Part shown: positions 18,538-27,424 of the stretch, in pieces
Numbering within the stretch: the stretch's first letter is position 1
How the letters are laid out: the number at the start of each line of letters is the position of its first letter
Source: Streptosporangium pseudovulgare
Lineage (GTDB): Bacteria; Actinomycetota; Actinomycetes; Streptosporangiales; Streptosporangiaceae
Reading direction: 5' to 3'
NCBI RefSeq assembly: GCF_014648055.1
Contig: NZ_BMQJ01000006.1
Location: 1 to 64,000, forward strand
DNA length: 64,000 nucleotides
Made by a program: the position numbers and the translations under genes
The notes under the pieces: generated by a model
Databases searched by the model: none
The model's input: only the letters and a program-made list of their open reading frames with translations
What the model was told of the DNA's origin: nothing

Positions 18538-19173
18538 TCAACCGTACGTGTCACCTGGGCCCCGGCTGCCGGTGACCCGGAGGCCGCCGGGGCGTGGGCC
18601 GTGCTGCGGACCGCGCACCCGCACCCGCTGCACCGTGCCGTCCCCGAGCTCCTCGTTAAGCCGTCTGACCAGGGTTCTCGCCAGCAGGCGCACCTGGGTG
18701 GCCCAGGCCGTGGAGTCGGCGGACACCACGACCTCCCCGTCGGCGAAGGTCTCCGGCCGGGTGTGGGAGGCCAGCTCCGGGCCCACGATCTCGGGCCAGC
18801 GGCCGAACACCCCGCCCACCGCGGCGGGCCGCTCCCAGCCCCGGTCGGCCAGCAGGTCGGCGATGGCCCGGCCGAGGAGCTGGGGGTCGCCGCCCTCCCT
18901 GCGGGCGCCGGACGCCGCGCGCCTGGGCTCGCGCCGCGGCAGCCTGCCGCGGCGGGCCGCGTCGGCCTTGGCCTGGGCCAGCTTCTCCCTGGCCAGCGCG
19001 GCGCCCCGGGCCGCGGTGCCCGCGGCCGCCTCTGCCGCCGCCGCGGCGCCGGTCCCCGTACCGGGACCCGCCCCGGGTACGGCGCTCCCGCCGTCCGCCC
19101 CGGAGTCCCCGGAGCCGCGCGCGGGCCGGTCCGGCCGGTCCCGCGCGGCGTCGTCAGCGGACACGCCCGACAC
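18538..19173 (-). CDS. DUF721 / DciA-family protein (predicted replicative helicase loader or operator)
   Basis: A 211-residue protein. The first 95 residues are Ala/Gly/Arg-rich and probably disordered; the DUF721 core runs about 96-190, including [31 protein letters not shown] and [27 protein letters not shown]. DciA proteins load or assist DnaB helicase in bacteria lacking DnaC/DnaI. The ATG start overlaps the recF stop by 20 bases, implying translational coupling. The location between recF and gyrB is the standard actinobacterial one. The helicase role is known for the family, not shown here. Confidence 0.9.
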   Translation of the reverse strand: MSGVSADDAARDRPDRPARGSGDSGADGGSAVPGAGPGTGTGAAAAAEAAAGTAARGAALAREKLAQAKADAARRGRLPRREPRRAASGARREGGDPQLLGRAIADLLADRGWERPAAVGGVFGRWPEIVGPELASHTRPETFADGEVVVSADSTAWATQVRLLARTLVRRLNEELGDGTVQRVRVRGPQHGPRPGGLRVTGSRGPGDTYG

Positions 19174-20377
19174 TCCCCTCGGTCACGTCGAACCGGGCCC
19201 CGGCCAGCTCCGGCGGCACGTCGGCGGGCACGGCGGCGGTGATGAGCACCTGCTCGGCGGGGGCGACGATCTCCGCCAGGCGGCGGCGCCGGCGGCTGTC
19301 CAGCTCGGCGAAGACGTCGTCGAGGATGAGGACCGGGTCGCCGCCGTCGGCCCGCAGCAGGTCGTAGGCGGCCAGCCGGAGGGCCAGCGCGAACGACCAC
19401 GACTCCCCGTGGCTGGCGTAGCCGCGCGCGGGAAGGTCTCCCAGGCCCAGGAACAGGTCGTCGCGGTGCGGGCCGACCAGGGTGACGCCGCGCTCCAGCT
19501 CGGCGCTCCTGACCTCGGCCAGCGCCTCGCGCAGCCGCTTCTCCAGGACCGAGCGGTCGGCCGGGTCCGCGCCGTGCCCGGTGTCCGCGGCGCCCTCGCC
19601 GTCACCGGCGTCCGGCGCGTCCCCGGGCAGCGTGCCGCGGTAGACCAGGCCGGCGGGGGCGGAGTCGGGGGCCAGGGCGGCGTAGGAGGCGGCGACCAGC
19701 GGCCGCAGCGCCTCGACCAGCTCCAGGCGGGCCGCGAGCAGCTCGGCGCCGTATCTGGCGAGGTGGGCGTCCCACACCTCCAGCGTGCTCAGCGGGTCGC
19801 CCGCCCCTGCGGCGGCGAAGCCCGCGTCGTTCTCGGCCCGGCGCCCGCTCCGGCCGCCGCGCCGCGCCTGCGCCGCCGTGCGCAGCAGCGCCCCGCGCTG
19901 CTTGAGCACCCGGTCGTAGTCGGCGCGGACCCCGGCGAAGCGGGGCGTCCTGGCCACCAGCAGGTCGTCGAGGTAGCGGCGCCGCTCCGACGGGTCGCCC
20001 TTGACCATCGCGAGGTCCTCCGGCGCGAACAGGACCGTGCGCAGCAGCCCGACGGCGTCACGGGCGCGGGAGATCGGCGAGCGGTTCAGCCGGGCGCGGT
20101 TGGCCTTTCCCGGGTTGATCTCCAGCTCGACCAGGGCGCGGCGGTCGTCCCGCACGACGACGCAGCGGACGATCGCCCGGGCCGCCCCGTGCCGCACCAG
20201 CGGCGCGTCGGTGGCCACCCGGTGGCTCGACTGCGTCGCGACGTAGCCCAGCGCCTCGACCAGGTTGGTCTTCCCCTGCCCGTTGGGCCCGACGAAGGCC
20301 GTGACGCCCGGCTCCAGGCCGAGGTCTGCGGTGTCGTAGGACCGGAAGTCGGTCAGCGAGAGATGGGCGACGTACAC
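19154..20377 (-). CDS. recF: DNA replication and repair protein RecF
   Basis: A 407-residue ABC/SMC-like ATPase that guides RecA loading at single-stranded gaps. It opens [14 protein letters not shown]; the Walker A is [15 protein letters not shown], the signature region lies near [18 protein letters not shown], and the Walker B is [15 protein letters not shown] use GTG at 20377 because the conserved N-terminus starts there and TAGTCT sits 7 bases upstream, the leaderless pattern; a further 17-codon extension to 20428 is open but unlike the family. An insertion of about 35 low-complexity residues (near [11 protein letters not shown]) lies mid-protein. Overlaps the DUF721 gene downstream. Confidence 0.95.
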   Translation of the reverse strand: MYVAHLSLTDFRSYDTADLGLEPGVTAFVGPNGQGKTNLVEALGYVATQSSHRVATDAPLVRHGAARAIVRCVVVRDDRRALVELEINPGKANRARLNRSPISRARDAVGLLRTVLFAPEDLAMVKGDPSERRRYLDDLLVARTPRFAGVRADYDRVLKQRGALLRTAAQARRGGRSGRRAENDAGFAAAGAGDPLSTLEVWDAHLARYGAELLAARLELVEALRPLVAASYAALAPDSAPAGLVYRGTLPGDAPDAGDGEGAADTGHGADPADRSVLEKRLREALAEVRSAELERGVTLVGPHRDDLFLGLGDLPARGYASHGESWSFALALRLAAYDLLRADGGDPVLILDDVFAELDSRRRRRLAEIVAPAEQVLITAAVPADVPPELAGARFDVTEGSVGRVR

Positions 20378-20448
20378 CCCTCGAAGACTAGCCGCACCCC
20401 GGGGGTCGCGGTCGGCCCCGTCCGCCACGGGCGGCCGTCGCGAGGGTG

Positions 20449-20502
20449 CCCGTACGGCCGCGCGCCCCGCGTCTCCCGCGGCGGGGTGCGCGGCCGTACG
20501 GG
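20449..20502 (-). terminator. Long hairpin terminator downstream of gnd
   Basis: CCCGTACGGCCGCGC (20449-20463) and GCGCGGCCGTACGGG (20488-20502) are exact complements, and the intervening bases extend the stem (GCCCCGC/GCGGGGT). It begins 8 bases beyond the gnd stop codon and separates gnd from recF. Confidence 0.8.
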
Positions 20503-20509
20503 CGCCGCG

Positions 20510-21451
20510 TCACCTGTCGGCCTCCGCCGGCGGGACGACGTCGGCGCCCGGGGCGTCGGCGCCCTTGGCGACCTGGCCCTCCTTGGCGGTGACCGCGTGG
20601 CCGCCGAACTGGTTGCGCAGGGCCGCGACGACCTTCATCGCCGGGGAGTCGTCCTGCCGGGAGGCGAACCTGGCGTACAGGGCGGCGGTGATGACCGGCA
20701 GCGGCACCGCGTGGTCCACGGCGGCCTGGACGGTCCACCGGCCCTCGCCGGAGTCCTGGGCGTAACCCTTCAGCTCCTCCAGCCCGGGGTCCTCGTCGAG
20801 GGCGCGGACCAGCAGGTCGAGCAGCCAGGAGCGGATGACCGTGCCGTTGCGCCAGCTCTTGAAGGCGCCGGCCACGTCGGTCACGACGTCGGAGGCCTCC
20901 AGCAGCTCCCAGCCCTCGGCGAAGGCCTGCATCATGCCGTACTCGATGCCGTTGTGGACCATCTTCGCGAAGTGGCCGGCGCCGATGCCGCCCGCGTGGA
21001 CGAAGCCGCCCTCCTCGGGCTTGAGGGTCTCGAAGATCGGCATCAGCCTCCGGACGTCCTCGTCGGAGCCGCCGGTCATCAGCGCGTAGCCGTTCTCCAG
21101 GCCCCAGACGCCGCCGCTCACGCCGCAGTCGACGAAGCCGACGCCCCGGGCGCCGAGCTCCTCGCCGTGCTTGCGGTCGTCGAGGTAGTGCGAGTTGCCG
21201 CCGTCGATGACGATGTCACCGGGCGACAGCAGCTCGCCGAGCTGCTCGACCGTCGCCTGGGTCGGCGCGCCGGCCGGCACCATGACCCACACCGCGCGCG
21301 GCGCCTGGAGCCGGTCCACCAGCTCCTTCAGGTTCGCGACGTCGCTGATCGACGGGTCGCGGTCGTAACCGACCACGTCGTGGCCGCCGCGGCGCAGGCG
21401 CTCGGCCATGTTGCCGCCCATTTTGCCCAGCCCGATCATGCCGATTTGCAT
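20510..21451 (-). CDS. gnd: 6-phosphogluconate dehydrogenase (short, GndA-like)
   Basis: A 313-residue oxidative decarboxylase of the pentose phosphate pathway (6-phosphogluconate to ribulose 5-phosphate). The Rossmann motif GMIGLGKMGGNM is at the N-terminus; substrate-site motifs DGGNSHYLDD, CGVSGGVWGLENG and the catalytic-lysine motif GHFAKMVHNGIEYGMMQA are intact. The length is that of the approximately 300-residue NAD-preferring type rather than the 470-residue form. The ATG at 21451 follows AGAGGGGG at good spacing; twelve upstream in-frame codons are not conserved. It lies 36 bases after the BKACE gene and is closed by the 20449-20502 hairpin. The position beside dnaN and recF is normal in actinomycetes. 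Confidence 0.95.
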   Translation of the reverse strand: MQIGMIGLGKMGGNMAERLRRGGHDVVGYDRDPSISDVANLKELVDRLQAPRAVWVMVPAGAPTQATVEQLGELLSPGDIVIDGGNSHYLDDRKHGEELGARGVGFVDCGVSGGVWGLENGYALMTGGSDEDVRRLMPIFETLKPEEGGFVHAGGIGAGHFAKMVHNGIEYGMMQAFAEGWELLEASDVVTDVAGAFKSWRNGTVIRSWLLDLLVRALDEDPGLEELKGYAQDSGEGRWTVQAAVDHAVPLPVITAALYARFASRQDDSPAMKVVAALRNQFGGHAVTAKEGQVAKGADAPGADVVPPAEADR

Positions 21452-21487
21452 ACGAGCACCCCCTCTTATTCGGGTTTCTTCATCCAT

Positions 21488-22225
21488 CTACGTCAGGCGC
21501 GCCATCGCAAGCCGTACCAGATCGGCGTTTCCAGCAACGGGGTCGCCCACAGGGCTGTGGAGGACGTCCTCCAGGCCGACACGCGTGGCCAGACCCATCT
21601 GCCCCGCTTCATCCACAAGTATCCAGGTCGGCTCCTCCTCACCGTGAAGGAGCCGCCGCCCGGGGACGCCCAGCTCGTCCAGGCGGGCGAGGACGGCGTG
21701 CGCGCGGGACACGGCGGTGCCGGCCGGGCCGCCGATGATCTCCACCAGCACCCGCAGGCACTCCAGGCCGCTCGCGGCGAGCGCCTCGGCGTCGGCGGTG
21801 GACCAGACCCCCGCCTCGACGTCCACACCGAGCTCGCGCAGGTCGTGCCAGAGCTCGGCGAAGCCGGGCTCCGAGAGGTTCACGGAGGCGAAGTCGGGCC
21901 GGTCCTCCGGCGGCAGCCCCGCCCAGCCCCGTACGGCCCGCCGCCGCTCCCCGGCGTCCCCGCCGGATATCCACAGGCCCGTGCTGACGCCGACGGGCAT
22001 GCCGGGGCACGCCCGCCGTACCTCGCGGACGGCCGCGCCGATGTGCGCGGCGCTGAGAGACTCTCTGCCGGTCTCGTCACGCGGATGCATGTGGACGGCC
22101 GACGCACCCGCCTCACAGGCCTCACGGGCCTCCTGAGCGAGCTGCAGGGGGGTCAGGGGCAGAGCGGGGTGCTCGCCGAACCTCCTCGAACCGTTGAGGC
22201 ACGCCTTCAGCATGATCTCGGTCAC
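21488..22225 (-). CDS. BKACE (3-keto-5-aminohexanoate cleavage-type) family protein
   Basis: A 245-residue TIM-barrel protein of the DUF849/BKACE family, which condenses beta-keto acids with acetyl-CoA to acetoacetate and a CoA ester. Visible: MLKACLNGSR at the N-terminus, the zinc/acid motif AVHMHPRDETG (His-x-His), VGVSTG, FASVNLSEPG, and EAGVWSTADAEAL. It is shorter than the typical 270-310 residues, and the active-site Glu of the family (usually 'NxxE') appears as SVNLSEPG. It is likely cotranscribed with gnd. Substrate not predictable. Confidence 0.85.
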   Translation of the reverse strand: MTEIMLKACLNGSRRFGEHPALPLTPLQLAQEAREACEAGASAVHMHPRDETGRESLSAAHIGAAVREVRRACPGMPVGVSTGLWISGGDAGERRRAVRGWAGLPPEDRPDFASVNLSEPGFAELWHDLRELGVDVEAGVWSTADAEALAASGLECLRVLVEIIGGPAGTAVSRAHAVLARLDELGVPGRRLLHGEEEPTWILVDEAGQMGLATRVGLEDVLHSPVGDPVAGNADLVRLAMARLT

Positions 22226-22404
22226 CGGTGAACCGTACCCGGGCCCGCCGCGCGCTCACCCGGCGGGCGGCCCGAGCCGGCTCGGCGGGCGGCGCGGTGG
22301 GCAGTGCGCCCCGCCCGCCGGCGCCGCCCTCGCGTCACCCGGGCGCCCGCCGCGGTACGGCACGGCGCGTCCCGCCGGGACCGGGCCACCGGGGCCGGAC
22401 CGCG

Positions 22405-23544
22405 TCAGCTCGACAGCCGGATCGGCATGATCAGGTAGCGGTAGTCGGGGGTCCCGCCGTCGTCCACGGGCTTGCCGCCGGTGAGGATCGCCGGCTTGGT
22501 GGAGGTGGTCATCTGCAGGCGGGCGACGTCGGAGTCGATCGCGCCGAGCCCCTCCAGCAGGAACTGGTGGTTGAAGGCGATGTTGATGTCGTCGCCGTCG
22601 AAGTCGACGGGCAGCACCTCGACCGCCTGGGCCTCGTCGCCGGTGCCCGCCTCCAGGACGACCTCGCCGCCGCGGAAGGCCAGCCGGACCGGGGTGTTGC
22701 GCTCGGCGACCAGGGCCACGCGCTTGACGGCCTCGACGAAGGCGCCGGTGGACAGGTCGGCGCGGGCGGAGAACTCCGTGGGCAGCAGCGAGCGGTACTT
22801 GGGGAACTCCGGGTCGAGCAGCCGGGTGGTGGAGCGGCGGCCGGCGCTGGAGAAGCCGATCATGCCCTCGCCGGTGCCGCCCGCCGAGCTCAGCGCGATC
22901 TCGACCTCGGCGCCGGTGCTGCCCAGGGCCTTGGCGGCGTCGGCGAGGGTGCGGCCGGGGATCATGGCGATCGCCGAGAAGTCGGGCTGCCCCGGCTGCC
23001 ACTTCAGCTCGCGCACGGCCAGCCGGTAGCGGTCGGTGGCGGCGAGGGTCACGGTGTCGCCCTCGATCTCCACGCGCACGCCGGTCAGCATCGGCAGGGT
23101 GTCGTCCTTGCCCGCGGCCACGGCGACCTGGCCCACGGCCGAGGCGAACACGTCGCTGCCCACCCGGCCGGCGGCCGGCGGCATGGCCGGCAGGGAGGGG
23201 TAGTCCTCCACAGGCATGGTGAGGAGTGTGAACCGGGCGCTTCCACAGGTGACGACCGCCTTGGCGCCGTCCACCACGAAGTCCACAGGCTGTGCGGGCA
23301 GCGCCCGGGTGATCTCGGCGAGGAGCCGGCCCGAGACCAGCACCACGCCCGCCTCGCCGCTCTGGGGTTCGAGGGTCACCTCCGCGGAGACCTCGTAGTC
23401 GAAGCCGGAGAGCTTGAGCTGGCCGCCCTCGGTGACCTCGAGGCGCATGCCGGCCAGCACCGGCACGGAGGGACGCGCCGGAAGGCTGCGCGCCGTCCAT
23501 GCGACCGCCTCAGCGAGGACGTCTCGCTCGATCCGGAACATCAC
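22405..23544 (-). CDS. dnaN: DNA polymerase III subunit beta (sliding clamp)
   Basis: A 379-residue clamp that tethers the replicative polymerase to DNA. Three repeated clamp domains are visible; MMFRIERDVLAEAVAW, LEVTEGGQLKLSGFDYEVSAEV and the C-terminal DYRYLIMPIRLSS are hallmarks. The sequence reads GTG-ATG at the start; GTG at 23544 is 9 bases from a perfect AGGAGG and is preferred, the ATG three bases on is also possible. It directly flanks oriC on the side opposite dnaA. Confidence 0.97.
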   Translation of the reverse strand: MMFRIERDVLAEAVAWTARSLPARPSVPVLAGMRLEVTEGGQLKLSGFDYEVSAEVTLEPQSGEAGVVLVSGRLLAEITRALPAQPVDFVVDGAKAVVTCGSARFTLLTMPVEDYPSLPAMPPAAGRVGSDVFASAVGQVAVAAGKDDTLPMLTGVRVEIEGDTVTLAATDRYRLAVRELKWQPGQPDFSAIAMIPGRTLADAAKALGSTGAEVEIALSSAGGTGEGMIGFSSAGRRSTTRLLDPEFPKYRSLLPTEFSARADLSTGAFVEAVKRVALVAERNTPVRLAFRGGEVVLEAGTGDEAQAVEVLPVDFDGDDINIAFNHQFLLEGLGAIDSDVARLQMTTSTKPAILTGGKPVDDGGTPDYRYLIMPIRLSS

Positions 23545-24114
23545 GGGGATCTGCCTCCTGTGTGGCGAGCGCCCTTCGCTCGCCGCCTTGGGTTCGGGTG
23601 TTCACTGTCCCGCACCTGTGTGCTCCGGGACCCCTCTATGGGTCTTGAAGTTCTTAGAGAGATACATGGAGTCATCACAGTAGGGGCGGTGGAAACTGTG
23701 GAAGACCATCGTTTCCGCAGGTCAACTATAGTTTTTTCATCCACCGGGGGTGTGGGTGAAGGGTGTGGAGAACCTGGCGGCCTGGGGACAACCGAGCTGT
23801 ACCCACAGGCCGTCCCCAGATCAAGGGGTGTTCATCCACCGGTTATCCACGAGGTTTCCCCAGGTTATCCACTGGGTAAGAGACCGTTTTGTCCTTGGGG
23901 AAAACTCTCCCCACAGGGCGTCCACAGGTTGTCCACGAGTTCTCCCCAGCTTTTCCCCAGGTTCTCCCCAGGTTCGTCCCCAGGCGCCGAAACCGATTCG
24001 AGTTCGGCCGCAGGTGATGATCATGACTGAATGCCCCGATAATTCACCTTCGGGCGACTCATACCTTCAGTCCACAAGGTTTTCCACAGCCTGTGCATCA
24101 CGCGGTGGCGCGTC
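23545..24114. other. Chromosomal origin oriC (dnaA-dnaN intergenic region)
   Basis: This 570-base non-coding stretch holds many DnaA-box-like nonamers: TTCTCCACA (reverse, 23764-23772), TTATCCACG (23843-23851), TTATCCACT (23865-23873), GCGTCCACA (23918-23926), TTGTCCACG (23929-23937), CAGTCCACA (24068-24076) and TTTTCCACA (24080-24088), plus a run of CCCCAG-spaced weaker boxes at 23940-23985. An AT-rich segment around 23725-23750 (ACTATAGTTTTTTCAT) is the best candidate unwinding element. No box here is the perfect TTATCCACA. The location and density match actinomycete oriC. Confidence 0.9.
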
Positions 24115-25989
24115 TCATCCGCCGCGCGACTGCTGCTTGATCCTCGTGGTCAGCTCGTTGACCTGGTTGTAGATCGAACGACGCTCCGCCATGAGGGAAC
24201 GGATCTTCCGGTCGGCGTGCATGACCGTGGTGTGGTCCCGGCCGCCGAACTGCTGCCCGATCTTCGGCAGCGACATGTCGGTCAGCTCCCGGCACAGGTA
24301 CATGGCGATCTGCCGGGCGGTGACCAGGACCCGCGAGCGCGAGCCGCCGCACAGGTCGTCGACCGACAGGCCGAAGTAGGCGGCGGTGGACGCCATGATC
24401 GTGGCGACCGTTATCTCCGAGCCGGCGTCCTCGGTGATCAGGTCCTTGAGCACGACTTCGGTGAGCTGCAGGTCGACCGATTGCCGGTTGAGGCTGGCGA
24501 ACGCCGTCACCCGGATCAGCGCCCCCTCCAGCTCGCGGATGTTGGTGGAGATCCGGCTGGCGATGTACTCCAGCACCTCCGGCGGCGCGGCCAGCCCCTC
24601 CTGGATCGCCTTCTTGCGCAGGATCGCGATGCGGGTCTCCAGCTCCGGCGGCTGGACGTCGGTGATCAGACCCCATTCGAACCGGTTGCGCAGCCGGTCC
24701 TCCAGCGTGACGAGCTGCTTGGGCGCCCGGTCGCTGGAGATGACGATCTGCTTGTTGGCGTTGTGGAGGGTGTTGAAGGTGTGGAAGAACTCCTCCTGCG
24801 TCTGCTCCTTGCCCTCCAGGAACTGGATGTCGTCCACGAGCAGGATGTCCACAGCCCGGTAGCGGGCGCGGAAGCCGTCGGCCTTGTGGTCGCGGATGGA
24901 GTTGATGAAGTCGTTGGTGAACTCCTCGGAGCTCACGTATCTCACCCGCGCGCCGTCGTAGAGGCTCTGGGCGTAGTGGCCGATCGCGTGCAGCAGGTGG
25001 GTCTTGCCCAGGCCGGAGTCACCGTAGATGAACAGCGGATTGTACGCCTTGGCCGGCGCCTCGGCCACCGCGACCGCGGCGGCGTGGGCGAACCGGTTGC
25101 TGGAGCCGATGACGAACGTCTCGAAGGTGTACTTCGGGTTCAGCCGGGCCGGCTCGCCCTGTGGACGGCCGCCGCGGCCGTCCCACCTGTTCTGCGTCTG
25201 GGCCGGCGGCGGGCCGGGCACGGGCGACGGCCGGTCGAAGGCGTCGCTCTCCGGGCGGGGCGGCGCCGGCCGCGGGTCGTACCCGCCGGGGCCCGCCGGA
25301 CCTCCCGTGCCCGCCGGGCGGTAGCCGTCGGGGCTCGCGGGGCCGTAGCCGTCGGAACCGCCCTGACCGTAACCGCCGGAACCCGCGGGACCGCCGTGAC
25401 CGCCATGACCACCGTGACCGCCGGAGCCGCGCTCACCCGGGCGCTCCGCCTCCGCGTCGTCCGCGGGGAGGTACGGCTGCGCCGGCTCGTCCATCCGCCC
25501 GTACGGATAGGGAAACCGTCCACCCTGTGGCTGACGCTGTGGATAACCGGTGGACGACATCACCCCGGAGCCCGGGTCACGGTAGCCGTCCTGGGCGGCG
25601 ATACCGTCCCCGAGCTGCGGTGACATGGGCTGTGCATAACCCTGTGGCTGCCCCGGGCCCTGTGCGTAACCCGACGCCGGAGCCTGTGGATAAGTGTCGC
25701 GCCGGGGCGAGACCGCGGTCTCGGGGCCGGCCGCCCCGGGATCGACCATGACCGCGACCTTCATGGGACGGCCGAACTCCGCCGACAGCGCGTGGCTGAT
25801 CAGGGGACGGAGCTTGTTCTCCAGGACGTCGCGGGCGAAGTCGGTGGGGGCGGCGAGCACCACGGTGTCGTTCATCAGGCCGAACGGCCGGGTCATGCCA
25901 AGCCAGACACGCTGCTGGGACGGGACGCTCTCGTTGAGGGAGTTCTCCAGCGCGCGTGCCCACATCGCGCCGAGATCCACGTCATCCAC
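24115..25989 (-). CDS. dnaA: Chromosomal replication initiator DnaA
   Basis: A 624-residue AAA+ initiator. Domain I is residues 1-84 ([18 protein letters not shown]); domain II is a very long 200-residue Gly/Pro/Tyr-rich linker (85-285) with [11 protein letters not shown] and YPQ/YAQ repeats; domain III begins [17 protein letters not shown] with Walker [10 protein letters not shown] (323-331) and Walker [15 protein letters not shown]; domain IV carries the DNA-binding [15 protein letters not shown]. Long linkers are typical of Streptomyces-like DnaA. GTG at 25989 is preferred: GGAGGAGG is 11 bases upstream and similarity starts there, although the frame is open for another 102 codons. The linker-coding DNA itself contains DnaA boxes. 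Confidence 0.96.
   Translation of the reverse strand: MDDVDLGAMWARALENSLNESVPSQQRVWLGMTRPFGLMNDTVVLAAPTDFARDVLENKLRPLISHALSAEFGRPMKVAVMVDPGAAGPETAVSPRRDTYPQAPASGYAQGPGQPQGYAQPMSPQLGDGIAAQDGYRDPGSGVMSSTGYPQRQPQGGRFPYPYGRMDEPAQPYLPADDAEAERPGERGSGGHGGHGGHGGPAGSGGYGQGGSDGYGPASPDGYRPAGTGGPAGPGGYDPRPAPPRPESDAFDRPSPVPGPPPAQTQNRWDGRGGRPQGEPARLNPKYTFETFVIGSSNRFAHAAAVAVAEAPAKAYNPLFIYGDSGLGKTHLLHAIGHYAQSLYDGARVRYVSSEEFTNDFINSIRDHKADGFRARYRAVDILLVDDIQFLEGKEQTQEEFFHTFNTLHNANKQIVISSDRAPKQLVTLEDRLRNRFEWGLITDVQPPELETRIAILRKKAIQEGLAAPPEVLEYIASRISTNIRELEGALIRVTAFASLNRQSVDLQLTEVVLKDLITEDAGSEITVATIMASTAAYFGLSVDDLCGGSRSRVLVTARQIAMYLCRELTDMSLPKIGQQFGGRDHTTVMHADRKIRSLMAERRSIYNQVNELTTRIKQQSRGG
25538..25693 (-). promoter_or_regulatory. 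DnaA boxes inside the dnaA coding region
   Basis: Two perfect boxes TTATCCACA (reverse complements at 25538-25546 and 25685-25693) and two close variants TTATGCACA (25631-25639) and TTACGCACA (25661-25669) lie in the linker-coding DNA. Each encodes Tyr-Pro-Gln or Tyr-Ala-Gln at the same reading phase. Three of the four use TAT for Tyr, rare in this GC-rich gene, suggesting the nucleotides are constrained. Confidence 0.6.
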
Positions 25990-26519
25990 GGCCCGGCTCA
26001 CCTCCTCCGACGCGGCCCCCGACCGAGCTTCACCGCGACTCCCGTTATCCACAACCGGCGGCCGCCGGGCCCACCGGGTCCTCCCGCCGTCCACCCGCCG
26101 GGCGCCGCGGCGGCCCATCGGGCCACCGTCCGGAATCCACAGGCAATCCACACGGTGTACACAGCCCCGCGCCCGCCGCCCCGCGCATCGTCGCAGCGGA
26201 GAGTAGGTCTGGAAGGGCCGACAGTAGTCTTGTCCACATCTCTGTTCAAGACGTTGTCCACAGCCTAGTGGCAGTACGGGGGAGGCTGGGTGCATGCCCT
26301 GTGGATGGCGGGGCGGCGGTGGACGAAGGGGCTGTGGATTCGTGGACGAACCGTCGGCGGCCCGCCCGCCGGTTTGACCTGGGACACGCGGGCACCGTAA
26401 CGTACGACGGTCGGCTTACCACGCGGCGGCTATTTCGCATGCCCCGCCTCCGGTAAGCCAGCCACTCTGTCAAGCGTCCCCATGTGCTGGGGGCCGCGCC
26501 TTGAGCCTGGAGCCCACTC
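25990..26519. promoter_or_regulatory. dnaA-rpmH intergenic region with a second DnaA-box cluster
   Basis: A 530-base non-coding region between divergent dnaA and rpmH. It includes a perfect TTATCCACA (26045-26053) and two TTGTCCACA boxes (26230-26238, 26254-26262), the preferred actinomycete form, plus weaker TGTGGAT half-boxes at 26300 and 26334. Boxes close to the dnaA start suggest autoregulation or an origin extending past dnaA. The rpmH promoter lies at its right end. Confidence 0.7.
26374..26403 (+). promoter_or_regulatory. Putative rpmH promoter
   Basis: TTGACC (26374-26379) and TAACGT (26398-26403) with an 18-base spacer form a plausible housekeeping-sigma promoter about 110 bases before rpmH and its operon. 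Confidence 0.5.
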
Positions 26520-26657
26520 GTGAGCAAGCGTACTTTCCAGCCGAACAACCGTCGTCGCGCCAAGACCCACGGCTTCCGGCTCCGTATGCGCACCCGCGCC
26601 GGCCGCGCCATCCTGGCCGCCCGCCGTCGCAAGGGCCGCGCCGAGCTCTCCGCCTGA
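26520..26657 (+). CDS. rpmH: 50S ribosomal protein L34
   Basis: A 45-residue, strongly basic protein with the L34 signature [18 protein letters not shown] followed by [19 protein letters not shown]. It is a structural protein of the large subunit. It begins with GTG at 26520, with GGAG nine bases upstream. It is first in the rpmH-rnpA-yidD-yidC-khpB cluster and diverges from dnaA, an arrangement conserved in most bacteria. Confidence 0.97.
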   Translation: MSKRTFQPNNRRRAKTHGFRLRMRTRAGRAILAARRRKGRAELSA

Positions 26658-26767
26658 CGTATCCAGGCCCGGTCCGCCGGGCCAGGGCAGCAGCGTCTCG
26701 TCGCCCGCCGGCCGTGACAGCCGGCGGGCGATAGCCGTACCTGCCCGGATCCCACGAAGACCCACTC

Positions 26768-27142
26768 GTGCTGCCGTCCGAATCCCGCATGCGCCGGGGC
26801 GAGGAGTTCGCCAGCGCGGTCAGAAAGGGAGGCCGAGCAGGCCGCCCCACCCTGGTCGCGCACTTGAGCATGCGCCCGGAGAGCGGTGAACCGCCGCTGG
26901 TGGGGTTCGTGGTGAGCCGGGCCGTGGGAGGCGCGGTCGTCCGCAACCGCGTCAAGCGCAGGTTGAGACACCTCGTGCGAGAACGCCTGGATCGCCTCCC
27001 GCGAGGTAGCCTGCTGGTTGTACGCGCCAATCCACCGGCCGCGTCCGCGCGAAGCGAGCGCCTTGCCGCCGAACTCGATGTCGCGCTGGATCGTTTACTC
27101 AGGCGGCGAGAGCCTCCCAAGGCTCGCATGGATGGGCGATGA
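26768..27142 (+). CDS. rnpA: Ribonuclease P protein component
   Basis: A 124-residue basic RNA-binding protein that assists the RNase P ribozyme in tRNA 5' maturation. The N-terminal [20 protein letters not shown] and the central RNR motif ([18 protein letters not shown]) are diagnostic. The C-terminus is Arg-rich. The start is GTG at 26768. Its stop overlaps the yidD start by 4 bases (ATGA). Confidence 0.95.
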   Translation: MLPSESRMRRGEEFASAVRKGGRAGRPTLVAHLSMRPESGEPPLVGFVVSRAVGGAVVRNRVKRRLRHLVRERLDRLPRGSLLVVRANPPAASARSERLAAELDVALDRLLRRREPPKARMDGR

Positions 27143-27420
27143 TGACGGCGCAGCAGACCGACGGCGGCACTCCCGCCGCCAGGACCCTGATGGCTCCTAT
27201 CCGGTTCTACCGGGCCTACGTGAGCCCCCTGCTGGGTCCCCGTTGCCGTTTCCACCCCTCGTGCAGCGCCTACGGCCTGGAGGCCCTGGCCGTTCACGGC
27301 GCGTTGCGCGGCACATGGCTGACGATCCGGAGAATCGGGCGTTGCCACCCATTCCATCCCGGAGGTTTTGACCCGGTGCCCCCACGCCCGGTCCGGTCCG
27401 ACGAAACGCAAGGGAGCTAG
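27139..27420 (+). CDS. yidD: Membrane protein insertion efficiency factor YidD
   Basis: A 93-residue protein with the YidD core: [30 protein letters not shown] followed by [29 protein letters not shown]. The conserved Cys/His/Pro pattern is complete. It helps YidC-dependent membrane insertion. An approximately 18-residue polar N-terminal extension precedes the amphipathic helix. Translationally coupled to rnpA; four bases before the yidC GTG. Confidence 0.95.
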   Translation: MMTAQQTDGGTPAARTLMAPIRFYRAYVSPLLGPRCRFHPSCSAYGLEALAVHGALRGTWLTIRRIGRCHPFHPGGFDPVPPRPVRSDETQGS

Positions 27421-27424
27421 CTCC

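Noticed and set aside
26246-26971. Reverse-strand frames across rpmH and rnpA
   Set aside because: They are antisense to clearly recognised ribosomal and RNase P genes.
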